A stretch of DNA of 64,000 nt from JAKACA01 sp050010115 (GCA_050010115.1 JBEKLQ010000010.1:1-64000); one strand, 5' to 3'; shown: positions 54,819 to 64,000, counted from the first letter of the stretch. Numbers and translations are program-made. Notes: a model not told the origin generated them from the sequence alone.

Positions 54819-56255
54819 ATGAGCTTCGACTACAAAGTGGCTGACCTGACGCTCGCCGGCTTCGGCCGGAAGGAGATCGAGCTGGCCGAGCACGAGATGC
54901 CCGGTCTCATGGCGGTTCGGGAGGAGTTCGCCGAGGCTCAGCCGCTCCGCGGGGCGCGTGTGAGCGGGTCGCTCCACATGACGGTGCAGACCGCCGTGCT
55001 GATCGAGACCCTGGTCGACCTCGGGGCCGAGGTTCGCTGGGCGTCCTGCAACATCTTCTCCACCCAGGACCACGCCGCCGCCGCGGCCGCCGTCGGTCGT
55101 GGCGGGACTGTTGAGTCGCCGGCGGGTGTGCCGGTGTTCGCCTGGAAGGGCGAGAGCCTCGAGGAGTACTGGTGGTGCACCGAGCAGGCGCTGCGCTGGC
55201 CTGACGGCGGCGGCCCGAACATGATCCTCGACGACGGTGGTGACGCGACGTTGCTGGTGCACAAGGGTGTGGAGTTCGAGAAAGCCGGCTCGGTGCCGGA
55301 CCCGTCCACCGCTGACAGCGAGGAGCTCGCCGTCGTGCTGGCATTGCTCGGGCGGACGCTGAGCGAGGATGCGACGCTCTGGACGTCGATCGCGAACGGG
55401 ATCCGAGGGGTCACCGAGGAGACCACCACCGGCGTCCACCGCCTCTACCAGATGCATGAGCGGGGAGAGCTGCTGTTCCCGGCGATCAACGTCAACGACT
55501 CGGTCACGAAGTCGAAGTTCGACAACAAGTACGGCTGCCGCCACTCCCTCATCGATGGGATCAACCGCGCCACCGACGTCCTCATCGGTGGGAAGGTCGC
55601 TGTGGTCTGCGGCTACGGCGACGTCGGGAAAGGTTGCGCCGAGTCCTTGCGCGGCCAGGGGGCCCGGGTGGTCGTCACCGAGATCGACCCGATCTGCGCG
55701 CTGCAAGCGGTGATGGACGGCTACCAGGTCGCCACACTGGAGGATTTCGTCGGGGTGGCTGACATCTTCGTGACGGCCACCGGTAACCGGTCGGTGCTCA
55801 CGGCCGAGCACATGGCGGCGATGAAGCACCAGGCGATCGTCGGCAACATCGGCCACTTCGACAACGAGGTCGACATGGCCGGACTGGCGAAGGTACCCGG
55901 CATCGAGCGCGTCAACATCAAGCCCCAGGTGGACAAGTGGGTGTTCCCCGACGGCCATGCCGTGATCGTGCTGGCCGAAGGCCGGTTGCTCAACCTCGGC
56001 TGCGCTACGGGTCACCCGAGTTTTGTGATGTCGAATTCCTTCACGAACCAGACGATCGCCCAGATCGAGCTGTTCACGAAGACGGCCGACTACCCGACCG
56101 GTGTGCACGTGCTGCCGAAGCACCTCGACGAGAAGGTCGCCCGCCTGCATCTCGGGGCGTTGGGTGTCAAGCTGACGACGCTCTCGGAGGAGCAGGCCGC
56201 CTACATCGGCGTGCCGGTCTCAGGTCCCTACAAGAGCGACGCCTACCGGTATTGA
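54819..56255 (+). CDS. ahcY: Adenosylhomocysteinase
   Basis: 478-residue NAD-dependent enzyme splitting S-adenosylhomocysteine to adenosine and homocysteine, keeping methylation going. Signatures: [21 protein letters not shown] split as [46 protein letters not shown] motif [29 protein letters not shown], and C-terminal [13 protein letters not shown] 54819 follows AAAGGAG; the frame extends further upstream but that part overlaps merR. Confidence 0.97.
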   Translation: MSFDYKVADLTLAGFGRKEIELAEHEMPGLMAVREEFAEAQPLRGARVSGSLHMTVQTAVLIETLVDLGAEVRWASCNIFSTQDHAAAAAAVGRGGTVESPAGVPVFAWKGESLEEYWWCTEQALRWPDGGGPNMILDDGGDATLLVHKGVEFEKAGSVPDPSTADSEELAVVLALLGRTLSEDATLWTSIANGIRGVTEETTTGVHRLYQMHERGELLFPAINVNDSVTKSKFDNKYGCRHSLIDGINRATDVLIGGKVAVVCGYGDVGKGCAESLRGQGARVVVTEIDPICALQAVMDGYQVATLEDFVGVADIFVTATGNRSVLTAEHMAAMKHQAIVGNIGHFDNEVDMAGLAKVPGIERVNIKPQVDKWVFPDGHAVIVLAEGRLLNLGCATGHPSFVMSNSFTNQTIAQIELFTKTADYPTGVHVLPKHLDEKVARLHLGALGVKLTTLSEEQAAYIGVPVSGPYKSDAYRY

Positions 56256-56378
56256 GCGGGTGGCTACAGGCGGCTGTCAGCCAGCGCTTGCGCTTGCCAG
56301 TCACCGACGCCCGGCCGGAGCGCCGCTGTCACCGCAACTTTGCACTGTGCCGAGCACACGTGACAACGGCACCGGCGG

Positions 56379-56411
56379 CCGCACACCCCCTCCTCTGGAG
56401 GGGGTGTGCGG
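56379..56411. terminator. Strong bidirectional hairpin between ahcY and lon
   Basis: Perfect 15-bp stem CCGCACACCCCCTCC / GGAGGGGGTGTGCGG with a 3-base loop, between two convergent genes (stops at 56255 and 56433). No T-run. Confidence 0.85.
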
Positions 56412-56432
56412 AGGCGGTGGCGAGTTGTCGGC

Positions 56433-58841
56433 TCAGGCCGCAGCCGACCCGGCCGCAGCCGTTGCGTCGTCGGCCGACGGCCCGCTGCCCTGCTCGCTGG
56501 CCGAGCCCGAGATCACCGGCTCGAGCGCTGCCGCTAGCACCTCACCGACGTTCGTCGCGAGGTGGAATGTCATCTCCTCACGCACGGCTTCGGGTACGTC
56601 CTCCAGATCCGGCCCGTTGCGCACGGGGAGCACGACCTCCCGCAAGCCGGCACGGTGGGCGGCGAGCACCTTCTGCTTGACGCCACCGATCGGGAGGACG
56701 AGGCCCTGGAGGGTCACCTCGCCGGTCATACCGACCGGCGAGCGGACCGGGCGCTCGGTCAGCAACGACACCAGCGCTGTCACCATCGTCACGCCGGCGG
56801 AGGGGCCGTCCTTCGGAACCGCACCCGCCGGTACGTGCACGTGGAAACGCCGACTGTCCAGTGCGTGGGCATCGATGCCGAGTTCCTTCGCGTGCGAGCG
56901 TACGTAGGACAAGGCGATCTCGGCCGACTCCTTCATCACGTCACCGAGCTGGCCGGTGAGCACCAGGCCCTCCGGTCCGTCCATCGACGTGGCCTCGACG
57001 TAGAGGACGTCGCCACCGGAGCCGGTGACGGCGAGGCCGGTCGCGACCCCGGGCACCGCCGTCCGGTCGGCGGCCTCGAAGAAGAAGCGTGCCCGTCCCA
57101 GCCATCCACGCACGTCGCCGGCGTCGACGAGGACGGAGGCTTGGATCGCACCGGAGGCGAGTTTCGTGGCCACCTTGCGCAGCAGCCTGCCGAGCTCACG
57201 CTCGAGCGACCGGACTCCGGCCTCGCGGGTGTAGTCGGCGATGATCGTCCGGACGGCGTCGTCAGTGACGTCGACCTCGCCATCGCGGAGCGCCGACCGC
57301 TCGATCTGGCGAACCAGGAGGTGGTGGCGAGCGATGGCAACCTTCTCGTCTTCGGTGTAGCCGTCCAGCCGGATGACCTCCATCCGGTCGAGCAGTGGCG
57401 AGGGGATCGTATCGACGACGTTGGCGGTCGCGATGAACAGCACCTTCGACAGGTCGAGCTCGACCTCGAGGTAGTGGTCACGGAACGTGTGGTTCTGCGC
57501 CGGGTCGAGCACCTCGAGCAAGGCTGACGAGGGGTCGCCTCGGTAGTCCGAGCCGAGCTTGTCGATCTCGTCGAGCAAGATGACCGGGTTCATCGTCCCC
57601 GCCTCTCGGAGCGCTCTCACGAGGCGACCGGGCTGAGCGCCGACGTAGGTTCTCCGGTGCCCGCGGATCTCCGCCTCGTCGCGCACCCCACCGAGAGCTA
57701 CGCGTACGAACGACCGGCCGAGGGCGCGCGCCACCGACTCGCCGAGTGACGTCTTGCCCACGCCAGGAGGCCCCACCAGCGCCAGGATCGCGCCGGCGCC
57801 CCTAGTTCCTTTCACAGGCGTGAGACCGCGCTCGATCTGCAGCTTGCGGACGGACAGGTGCTCCAGGATGCGGTCCTTCACGTCGCGCAGGCCGTCGTGG
57901 TCCTCTTCGAGGATCCGGCCGGCCTCGCCGATGTCCAGGCGGTCTGCCGATTCCTTGCCCCAGGGGAGCTCGAAGACGGTGTCGAGCCACGTCTGGATCC
58001 ACCCGTGCTCGGGGCTTTGCTCGCTCGTGCGCTCCAGGCGACCGATCTCCTTGAGGACCGCCGCTCGCACCGCCTCGGGCAGTTCGGCCGTCTCCAGGCG
58101 CGTGCGATAGCCGTCCGGGCCGGTGACCTCTCCGTCGTCGGAGAGCTCACCGAGCTCCTTGCGGATGGCATCCAACTGCCGCCGGAGCAGGAACTCCCGC
58201 TGGGTCTTCTCCATTCCCTGCTCGACGCTTGTCTTGATCTGGTCGCGAAGCGTCAGATCGGCGAGGGTGTCCCTGGCGGACGCGAGGACGAGACGCAACC
58301 GCTCTTCCAAGTCAGTCGTCTCGAGCACCTTCATCTTCTCGTCAAGTGACAGGTCGGGCGAGTAACCGGCCAAGTCGGCGATTTGCGACGGGTCCGTGAC
58401 CTCACGGAGCCGCTCGGCCATCCGGCGGGCGCCGCGGGACAGCAGGATGTTCTCCAGGACTGCGCGGTACTCGCGCGCCAGCTCCTGTGCCGTCGTCGAT
58501 GCGGGCGGCTCACTGATCGGGTCGACCTGCATCCACAGCGCCTCACCCGTTCCGGGGACGACCGCACCGATGGCCGCGCGCTGCTGGCCCTGTACGACTG
58601 CAGCCAGTGGCCCGCCCGGAAGCTCGCCCGTCTCGAGGATCGCCGAGATCACGCCGATCGTGGCATAACGCCCCTCGACCCGCGGGACGATGACGAGCCG
58701 TCCACCGGCGGCGCCGGCCGCGTCCACGGCAGCCCGCGCCTCGTCGGTCTCGAGCGCCAGGCTGAACACCATCCCGGGCAGCACGACGCCGGAGGTGAGG
58801 GGAAGTAGCGGCAGGGTTTGCTGTCCGTCGAGCTCAGCCAC
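56433..58841 (-). CDS. lon: ATP-dependent protease Lon
   Basis: About 802 residues. N-terminal LON domain (LPLLPLTSGVVLPGMVF), coiled-coil region, AAA domain with ALVGPPGVGKTSLGESVA (about 355-362), VILLDEIDKLGSDYRGD, and a serine-lysine protease domain with catalytic Ser in PKDGPSAGVTM (about 678) and Lys in GGVKQKVLAAHRAG (about 721). GTG 58841 is chosen because AAAGGAG lies 5 bases upstream; an ATG at 58862 and a longer frame exist. Divergent from the ABC exporter. Confidence 0.95.
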   Translation of the reverse strand: MAELDGQQTLPLLPLTSGVVLPGMVFSLALETDEARAAVDAAGAAGGRLVIVPRVEGRYATIGVISAILETGELPGGPLAAVVQGQQRAAIGAVVPGTGEALWMQVDPISEPPASTTAQELAREYRAVLENILLSRGARRMAERLREVTDPSQIADLAGYSPDLSLDEKMKVLETTDLEERLRLVLASARDTLADLTLRDQIKTSVEQGMEKTQREFLLRRQLDAIRKELGELSDDGEVTGPDGYRTRLETAELPEAVRAAVLKEIGRLERTSEQSPEHGWIQTWLDTVFELPWGKESADRLDIGEAGRILEEDHDGLRDVKDRILEHLSVRKLQIERGLTPVKGTRGAGAILALVGPPGVGKTSLGESVARALGRSFVRVALGGVRDEAEIRGHRRTYVGAQPGRLVRALREAGTMNPVILLDEIDKLGSDYRGDPSSALLEVLDPAQNHTFRDHYLEVELDLSKVLFIATANVVDTIPSPLLDRMEVIRLDGYTEDEKVAIARHHLLVRQIERSALRDGEVDVTDDAVRTIIADYTREAGVRSLERELGRLLRKVATKLASGAIQASVLVDAGDVRGWLGRARFFFEAADRTAVPGVATGLAVTGSGGDVLYVEATSMDGPEGLVLTGQLGDVMKESAEIALSYVRSHAKELGIDAHALDSRRFHVHVPAGAVPKDGPSAGVTMVTALVSLLTERPVRSPVGMTGEVTLQGLVLPIGGVKQKVLAAHRAGLREVVLPVRNGPDLEDVPEAVREEMTFHLATNVGEVLAAALEPVISGSASEQGSGPSADDATAAAGSAAA

Positions 58842-58966
58842 GGTGACTCCTTTGTTGCTCATGCAAACAACGGCCACTAGGCGCGGTATTCCGGGCGGGA
58901 CGAGCCTCCGTCGGCTGAGCGAACCAGGGAAGGCCTGGGGCCTCGTCGTTGTTGTCCCCAAGCGTG

Positions 58967-60874
58967 ATGAGAGGGATGAACGCCGGCGGTGGAGGCGGCC
59001 CCGCGAGCTGGGGCCTGATGCGCTCGTTCCGTCGCGACGAGAGCGTGAAGAACAGCCGGCTGCCCAAGGGCATCGTGAAGCGCATCGCCGGCTTCGCCAA
59101 GCCCTACCGTCTCCAGCTCGGCGTCTTCTTGGTGCTGATCGTCATGAGCGCTCTGGTCGGAGCTGCCAACCCACTCATCCTCCGGGCGATCATCGACAAC
59201 GGAATTCGTGAGCATCACCCCGGCGAAGTGATCGTGCTTGCTCTCATTGTCGCCGGGCTCGCCGTCGTGAGTGCCGGCTTGACGCTGTGGCAGCGGTGGA
59301 TTTCCGCACGCATCGGCGAGGGCCTCATCTACGACATGCGCACGAAGGTCTTCACTCACGTCGGTCGCATGCCCGTCGCCTTCTTCACCCGAACTCAGAC
59401 CGGCGCCCTCGTCTCCCGCCTCAACAACGACGTGCTCGGTGCACAGCAAGCTTTCACCGACACGTTCTCGTCCGTTGTCGGCAACCTCATCACGGTCGTC
59501 GTGACGCTGGCGGCCATGTTCGTCTTGTCCTGGCAGATCACGTTGCTGGCTCTGGCGATGCTGCCGGTGTTCGTCTTCCCGTCCCGCTGGGTGGGCCGGC
59601 GCCTTCAGGCACTTACTCGGGAGAGCTACTCGTTGAACGCCGAGATGAACACGACGATGTCGGAGCGGTTCAACGTCTCCGGCGCCCTCCTCGTCAAGCT
59701 CTTCGGTGACCCGAGCTCCGAGACGAACGTCTTTGACCGCCGCGCAGGCCGGGTGCGTGACATCGGCGTCACCCAGGCGATGTACGGCGGCATCTTCATG
59801 ACATCGCTGCTGCTCACGGCGTCACTGGCGACGGCTCTCGTCTACGGTTGGGGCGGCGTAGAGGCTGCCAAGGGCCTGCTGCTCGTCGGTACTGTCGTCG
59901 CCCTGACCCTCTACCTCAACCGGCTCTACGGTCCATTGACGGCGCTCTCGAACGTCCAGGTGGACGTCATGACCGCCCTCGTGTCCTTCGACCGTGTCTT
60001 CGAGGTGCTCGATCTCCCGCCGATGATCGACGAGCGCCCAGATGCCGTCCCCGTGCCCCGCGGCCCGGCCACGATCGAGTTCGACCACGCCGACTTCAGC
60101 TATCCGACGGCCGAGGAGGTCTCGCTCGCCTCCCTCGAGAGCGTGGCGGTTCTCGACCAGGCTCCTTCCCAACAGGTCCTCTACGACGTCTCCTTCCGCG
60201 TCGAACCTGGTCAGATGGTGGCTCTCGTCGGTCCGTCAGGAGCAGGCAAGACGACGATCAGCCACCTGGTACCCCGGTTGTACGACGTCACTGCCGGGGC
60301 CGTCAAGGTCCACGGCATCGATGTCCGCGACGCCACAATGAAGTCCCTTCGAGCGGCCATCGGTGTCGTGACGCAGGACGCACACCTGTTCCATGAGACG
60401 ATCCGCTCGAACCTGCTCTATGCCAAGGCAGACGCCACCGAGGAGGAGCTGCGGCAAGTGCTCGCCTCCGCCCAGATCCTGCCGTTGATCGACTCTCTGC
60501 CGGACGGTCTGGACACGGTCGTGGGTGACCGCGGTTACCGGTTCTCCGGGGGCGAGAAGCAGCGGATCGCTATCGCTCGCCTCCTCCTCAAGGCGCCCGA
60601 CGTGGTCGTGCTGGACGAGGCGACGGCGCATCTCGATTCCGAGTCGGAACTCGCCGTCCAGCAAGCCCTGGCGACTGCGCTCTCAGGGAGGACCTCGATC
60701 GTGATCGCACACCGACTGTCGACCGTGCGGGACGCCGACCTGATCGTCCTGGTGGACGAAGGACGGATCGTCGAGCGCGGCACGCACGAGGAACTGCTCG
60801 AGCGAGGGGGCCTGTACGCCGAGCTGTACCACACGCAGTTCGAGGACCAGGAGCAACGCGCCGCCGCTGGGTAG
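58967..60874 (+). CDS. ABC exporter, fused membrane and ATPase half-transporter
   Basis: About 635 residues, one half of a type IV exporter dimer. Transmembrane part (about 50-330) with six helices, then ATPase: Walker A ALVGPSGAGKTTISH, Q-loop TQDAHLFHETI, signature SGGEKQRIAIARLLL, Walker B VVVLDEATAHLDSES, H-loop IVIAHRLSTV. A second gene for a heterodimer is not adjacent, so it may be a homodimer. Start is uncertain (ATG 58967 or 58976, TTG 58949). Substrate unknown. Confidence 0.93.
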   Translation: MRGMNAGGGGGPASWGLMRSFRRDESVKNSRLPKGIVKRIAGFAKPYRLQLGVFLVLIVMSALVGAANPLILRAIIDNGIREHHPGEVIVLALIVAGLAVVSAGLTLWQRWISARIGEGLIYDMRTKVFTHVGRMPVAFFTRTQTGALVSRLNNDVLGAQQAFTDTFSSVVGNLITVVVTLAAMFVLSWQITLLALAMLPVFVFPSRWVGRRLQALTRESYSLNAEMNTTMSERFNVSGALLVKLFGDPSSETNVFDRRAGRVRDIGVTQAMYGGIFMTSLLLTASLATALVYGWGGVEAAKGLLLVGTVVALTLYLNRLYGPLTALSNVQVDVMTALVSFDRVFEVLDLPPMIDERPDAVPVPRGPATIEFDHADFSYPTAEEVSLASLESVAVLDQAPSQQVLYDVSFRVEPGQMVALVGPSGAGKTTISHLVPRLYDVTAGAVKVHGIDVRDATMKSLRAAIGVVTQDAHLFHETIRSNLLYAKADATEEELRQVLASAQILPLIDSLPDGLDTVVGDRGYRFSGGEKQRIAIARLLLKAPDVVVLDEATAHLDSESELAVQQALATALSGRTSIVIAHRLSTVRDADLIVLVDEGRIVERGTHEELLERGGLYAELYHTQFEDQEQRAAAG

Positions 60875-60893
60875 TATCCGGCGCTCACGAGAC

Positions 60894-60910
60894 GCCGAGC
60901 GTTACTCGGC
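60894..60910 (+). terminator. Small hairpin after the ABC exporter gene
   Basis: GCCGAG-CGTTA-CTCGGC, perfect 6-bp stem, 20 bases past the stop. Weak candidate. Confidence 0.4.
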
Positions 60911-60970
60911 TCGCGCCTCCTCCTCTGGCCAGACCTCGGCCTCGGGGGGCGGTCATCGACGAATGTCTCC

Positions 60971-61013
60971 GGCGGGAGAACTCCGGCAGCCCGACGAGCC
61001 GGGTGCTCTCGCC
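60971..61013 (+). promoter_or_regulatory. Structured segment in the leader of the permease gene
   Basis: GGCGGGAGA (60971-60979) can pair with TCTCGCC (61007-61013), enclosing CCGGC (60983-60987) / GCCGG (60998-61002). About 80 bases precede the permease start. It does not match a riboswitch consensus I know. Confidence 0.35.
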
Positions 61014-61093
61014 ACAGTCACAGCAATTTGCAACGAAGCGTGGCACGATATCCGACGGGACAACCGACCGCCGACTTTTGGGGAGGCCACAGC

Positions 61094-62779
61094 ATGGCAA
61101 CACCAAGTGCTGAAGTGCCCGCCGAGATCCTTCCTGCAGATGTTGGTCTCAGGCGGGAGATGGGGTTGATTGGCGCAACTTGGGCATCCGAGACGTCGAT
61201 CATCGGTTCCGGTTGGTTGTTCGGAGCGCTCTACGCCGCGCAGCTAGCGGGGCCCGCCGCTGTCGTGGGCTGGGTCATCGGTGGGGTAGCGGTAATCATC
61301 CTGGCGCTAGTCCATGCCGAGCTCGGGGGGATGTATCCGGTCAGTGGCGGCACTGCTCGATTCCCGCACTTCGCCTTTGGCAGCGTCGCCGGAACGTCCT
61401 TCGGATTCTTCTCTTGGCTACAGGCTGTCACGGTGGCGCCGATCGAGTGCTTCGCCGTGTTCCAATACGCCTCCTACTACTGGCACGGCGTCTACAACCC
61501 GACCACTGGCAACGTCACCGGTCTCGGTTTCGCAATGACGGTCGTGCTCATGGCGATCTTCACAGCGGTGAACTTCTTGGGGATGCGGTTGTTCTCCCGT
61601 GTGAACAACGTGATCACGTACTGGAAGGTCGCGATCCCGATACTGGCAATTATCGTTCTGCTGTTCAAGTTCCACGGTGGCAACTTCAGCTTCACACCCC
61701 ACGGCGCAGCGGGCGGGTTCATGCCGTACGGGATCAAGGCTGTGTTCAGCGCGATTCCGTCTGCCGGCATCGTCTTCGCCTACCTTGGATTCGAGCAGGC
61801 TGATCAGTTGGCCGGTGAAGTGAAAGACCCGCAGCGCAACCTGCCGCGGGCAATCATCTTCTCCATCCTGCTCGGAACCGTGATCTACATCCTGCTGCAG
61901 GTCGTGTTCATCGGAGCGGTGCCAAGCACCGTGCTCTCGCACGGGTGGGCCGCCATCAGCAACAAGCCCATCCTGGCGGGTCCGTTCGCTGGTCTCGCAG
62001 GAGTAGTCGGGCTTGGCTGGCTGGCGACCATCCTGCGGATCGACGCTGTCATCTCGCCGTACGGAACCGGCCAGATGTACGAGACTTCGACTTCCAGAGT
62101 CGGCTACGGCCTTGCACGGAACCGGTACTACCCGCAGATCTTCACGAAGGTCAGCAGCCAGGGCGTGCCGTGGGTGAGCTTGATCTTCGCTTTCCTCGTT
62201 GGGTTGGTCTTCCTGCTGCCATTCCCCAGCTGGCACGCGTTGGTGGGGCTCGTTACATCCGCCTCCGTGCTGATGTACGCCGGCGCGCCGCTGTCCATGG
62301 GTGCATTCCGCAAGCAGGTGCCAGACCACCACCGGCCGTACCGCATGCCGGGCGCCGAGGTGCTCGGACCGATCGCTTTCGTCGTCGCCAACATGATCAT
62401 CTACTGGTCTGGCTTGACGGTCATCTGGAAGCTCGGCGTCGCGATCGTGATCGGATACGTGCTGATTGGGATCTCTATGGCCCTCGACCAGGAGCGGCCT
62501 CCCCTCCACTGGAAGGCCGCATCGTGGCTCCCGGTGTATCTGATCGGTATGGGCATCATCTCCTGGCAGGGCCAGTACAGCGGGGAGACCTCGACGGCCG
62601 CTCCTCTCAACACTGGGCACATCCACTTCTGGTGGGACATGGTCGTCGTGGCCGCGTTCAGTCTCGTCATCTACTACTGGGCCCAAGCGTCCCGGCTGCC
62701 GAGGGAGGAGATGCTGGAACTCGTCAACCGGCAGTCGGCAGAAACCAGGGACGAGCAAGATCTGGGCATCGTCCCCTAA
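61094..62779 (+). CDS. APC-superfamily amino-acid permease
   Basis: About 561 residues with 12 or more hydrophobic segments. The first helix GLIGATWASETSIIGSGWLFG has the unwound glycine-rich substrate site of the amino acid-polyamine-organocation family; FAYLGFEQADQLAGEVKDPQRNLPRA is the typical consensus region between helices 6 and 7. GGGGAGG lies 8 bases before ATG 61094. Base use is more AT-rich than in most neighbours. Substrate unknown. Confidence 0.93.
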   Translation: MATPSAEVPAEILPADVGLRREMGLIGATWASETSIIGSGWLFGALYAAQLAGPAAVVGWVIGGVAVIILALVHAELGGMYPVSGGTARFPHFAFGSVAGTSFGFFSWLQAVTVAPIECFAVFQYASYYWHGVYNPTTGNVTGLGFAMTVVLMAIFTAVNFLGMRLFSRVNNVITYWKVAIPILAIIVLLFKFHGGNFSFTPHGAAGGFMPYGIKAVFSAIPSAGIVFAYLGFEQADQLAGEVKDPQRNLPRAIIFSILLGTVIYILLQVVFIGAVPSTVLSHGWAAISNKPILAGPFAGLAGVVGLGWLATILRIDAVISPYGTGQMYETSTSRVGYGLARNRYYPQIFTKVSSQGVPWVSLIFAFLVGLVFLLPFPSWHALVGLVTSASVLMYAGAPLSMGAFRKQVPDHHRPYRMPGAEVLGPIAFVVANMIIYWSGLTVIWKLGVAIVIGYVLIGISMALDQERPPLHWKAASWLPVYLIGMGIISWQGQYSGETSTAAPLNTGHIHFWWDMVVVAAFSLVIYYWAQASRLPREEMLELVNRQSAETRDEQDLGIVP

Positions 62780-62881
62780 TCCTGGCGATTCAGCGGAGTT
62801 GCCACGGCGCCAGGACGTGGCACTGTCCGGTCCGGGGCGTCGGACTGATTCGCCCAGGGCCGTGGTAGGGGTCTGCTCCAT

Positions 62882-62923
62882 ACGGTCGGCCCGATCCGCA
62901 GCACGCGAACCTGGGCCGACCGT
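62882..62923 (+). terminator. Long-loop inverted repeat after the permease
   Basis: ACGGTCGGCCC (62882-62892) and GGGCCGACCGT (62913-62923): perfect 11-bp arms with a 20-base loop. No T-run. Confidence 0.6.
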
Positions 62924-62953
62924 CTCGGATGTCGACTATTCTGAGCCGTCTAC

Positions 62954-63024
62954 GCGGGCGTAGTTCAGCGGCAGAACATCAGCTTCCCAAGCTGAGAACG
63001 CGAGTTCGATTCTCGTCGCCCGCT
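62954..63024 (+). tRNA. tRNA-Gly (anticodon CCC)
   Basis: Acceptor GCGGGCG / CGCCCGC, D arm with GTTCAGCGGCAGAAC, anticodon stem TCAGC / GCTGA around TTCCCAA with CCC, and T arm around GTTCGATTC. 71 bases, CCA not encoded. Confidence 0.95.
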
Positions 63025-63097
63025 CTCGCTATAAGTCCTGTTCACAGCCCATTTCAAGGACTCCGACACAGTGCCTGGTTGAGAGTGATCGCGCGTT

Positions 63098-63130
63098 CAT
63101 CGCGCGCGCTGCATTGCGCGTCGCGCGATG
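63098..63130. repeat. GCGCG-rich inverted repeat downstream of tRNA-Gly
   Basis: CATCGCGCG (63098-63106) and CGCGCGATG (63122-63130), perfect 9-bp arms, 15-base loop; other ATCGCGCG copies nearby. The region 63025-63298 otherwise shows no gene that I can support. Confidence 0.5.
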
Positions 63131-63298
63131 TGTGCACGACTTTGGCGGCTTTGCGAGATCGGACTCCGCCGCGGTAATCGCCTGGTCCGGTCGAGACATC
63201 TGCCGAGCGCTCGAAGGAATTCGGACCACTGAGGCTATCGATCCGGAGATGCCGATAGAGGGCGTCGATGCGCGAGCGCGTTGAACTGCGCCGGCCTC

Positions 63299-64000
63299 CT
63301 ACCCTGAGCCGCGCCCCCAGCGCAGGAAATACGCGAAAAACGGATCTGCAATGTAGAGCGTTGAGAGTTCTGTGTCGTAGTCGAGAACAGGCTCCCCCTC
63401 GATGTTGTCCCGGGAGATCCGTGCCATTTCTTCGAGTACGCGCGTGACTTCGTGCCGTTGCGGAGGCTCTTCGATCACGCTACGGATCGCTGCTCGGAGT
63501 TGTTCGTACGTGAGTTCTGTCAGTGGTCCCGTTTCGGCGATAGCCGCGAGCACGACGCCGTAGATGTCAGTCGTCTGTCCAGTTGCCAGTTCCCGAGATT
63601 TACGGTCGGCGCGTTGTCTCGGGCCCCGAGCCAGGAGGTCAAAGGCAGCCTTCGACGCCGCCGAACCGCGGGCTCGAAAGAATGGATCCCACTCGGGGGC
63701 TCGCAATTCGACCGCGGCCGGAGCTGTCTCCCGGATGCCGTTGTCCTTTCCCAGCTGCAGACAGAAGTCTTGCATTAGATGAGGCGACGAGAAGCTCTCC
63801 CTCGCAAGGCGCCGAGCTAGCGCGCCTCCGGGATCAACTGCGTTCAAGACCTCGAACCCGCGGGCGGCGATTCTTTCGAGTTCATTGTCTGCCCAGAAGT
63901 TGATGCTCAGCTGCTCGACGCGCCCAGTCATTTCTTTCTCGACACGCACTGCGTCGTAGGCGCGGTGAGGAACCGATGCGAAAACAACAGGCAGCCCGTT
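63299..64000 (-). CDS. C-terminal part of an AAA-like ATPase (5' end outside window)
   Basis: The frame is open from 64000 to the stop at 63299, at least 233 codons, so the N-terminus is missing. It begins with a strand-like VVFASVPHRAY and continues MTGRVEQLSINFWADNELERIAARGF, which looks like the sensor and lid region of a P-loop ATPase that assesses loader-type DNA binding. A C-terminal part (TDIYGVVLAAIAETGPL to DPFFAYFLRWG) resembles a winged helix. Codon use is visibly less GC-rich than in the rest of the window. No Walker motif can be seen because it lies outside. Confidence 0.65.
   Translation of the reverse strand, partial: NGLPVVFASVPHRAYDAVRVEKEMTGRVEQLSINFWADNELERIAARGFEVLNAVDPGGALARRLARESFSSPHLMQDFCLQLGKDNGIRETAPAAVELRAPEWDPFFRARGSAASKAAFDLLARGPRQRADRKSRELATGQTTDIYGVVLAAIAETGPLTELTYEQLRAAIRSVIEEPPQRHEVTRVLEEMARISRDNIEGEPVLDYDTELSTLYIADPFFAYFLRWGRGSG

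Noticed and set aside
60971..61093. Glycine riboswitch before the permease
   Set aside because: Some GGGAGA-like bases are present but the conserved core pairings and linker motifs are not.
62929..63177. Small plus-strand frame over tRNA-Gly
   Set aside because: Its first part is the translated tRNA; the rest has no coding character.

Overview
The window is high-GC, gene-dense bacterial chromosome. Gene content is actinobacterial: crgA, a PASTA-domain PknB kinase cluster with FHA proteins and a PP2C phosphatase, opcA-zwf, an HspR-controlled dnaK operon, a mycobacterial-type dCTP deaminase and an EtfD-type reductase. The loci look more like Acidimicrobiia than streptomycetes or mycobacteria: rodA is absent from the pknB cluster, two eqolisin (G1) peptidases are present, and there are many TAnnnT -10 boxes only 6-9 bases from start codons. 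That lineage placement is inference.

Layout. 1-16.8 kb holds accessory and metabolic genes: a Tat-exported flavin amine oxidase, a secreted alpha/beta hydrolase, a three-PAS histidine kinase with its response regulator and a lone receiver protein, a ribbon-helix-helix (RHH) regulator with a DUF4097 beta-repeat protein, an EamA exporter, an isoaspartyl peptidase, an acyl-CoA dehydrogenase, a methyltransferase, an SDR, a G1 peptidase, and a CcdA/TlpA-like redox pair. 16.8-19.3 kb has an AAA ATPase, a second G1 peptidase and tRNA-Leu(CAG). 19.4-27.4 kb is the cell-division and signalling block fhaA-fhaB-pstP-pbpA-pknB, followed by pabA/trpG (opposite strand) and crgA. 27.5-29.3 kb has a divergent thiolase/thioesterase pair. 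29.4-36.8 kb is the purine block purA-B-C-S-Q and purL on the minus strand, interrupted by one uncharacterised plus-strand gene. 37.0-39.6 kb is zwf-opcA. 39.8-46.6 kb is dnaK-grpE-dnaJ-hspR-clpB. 46.7-51.5 kb has a Nudix hydrolase, gpmA, a secreted cyclophilin, amtB-glnK and a small cNMP-binding protein. 51.5-62.8 kb has etfD, dcd, a MerR regulator with ahcY, lon, an ABC exporter and an APC permease. 63-64 kb holds tRNA-Gly(CCC), a gene-free stretch of about 270 bases, and the C-terminal part of an AAA-like protein of visibly lower GC that runs off the window.

How the genes work together. FHA proteins, PP2C phosphatase, transpeptidase and PknB form a phospho-signalling circuit for wall growth and division. 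The minus-strand purine genes are tightly coupled by ATGA overlaps. Zwf and OpcA form one translationally coupled unit. HspR is encoded inside the operon it probably represses, through a HAIR-like site upstream of dnaK. AmtB-GlnK is an ammonium transport and sensing pair preceded by three 11-bp-phased half-sites typical of OmpR-family regulators.

Most noteworthy: (1) the RHH-DUF4097 pair with a double palindromic operator overlapping its promoter and start codon; (2) the phased PhoP/GlnR-like site before amtB; (3) the unknown gene wedged between purQ and purL; (4) a 31-bp tandem repeat reiterating the end of a G1 peptidase gene; (5) the compositional change after tRNA-Gly, a possible island edge. 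No CRISPR array, insertion sequence, prophage gene or rRNA was seen. No stretch over about 300 bases lacks a gene.
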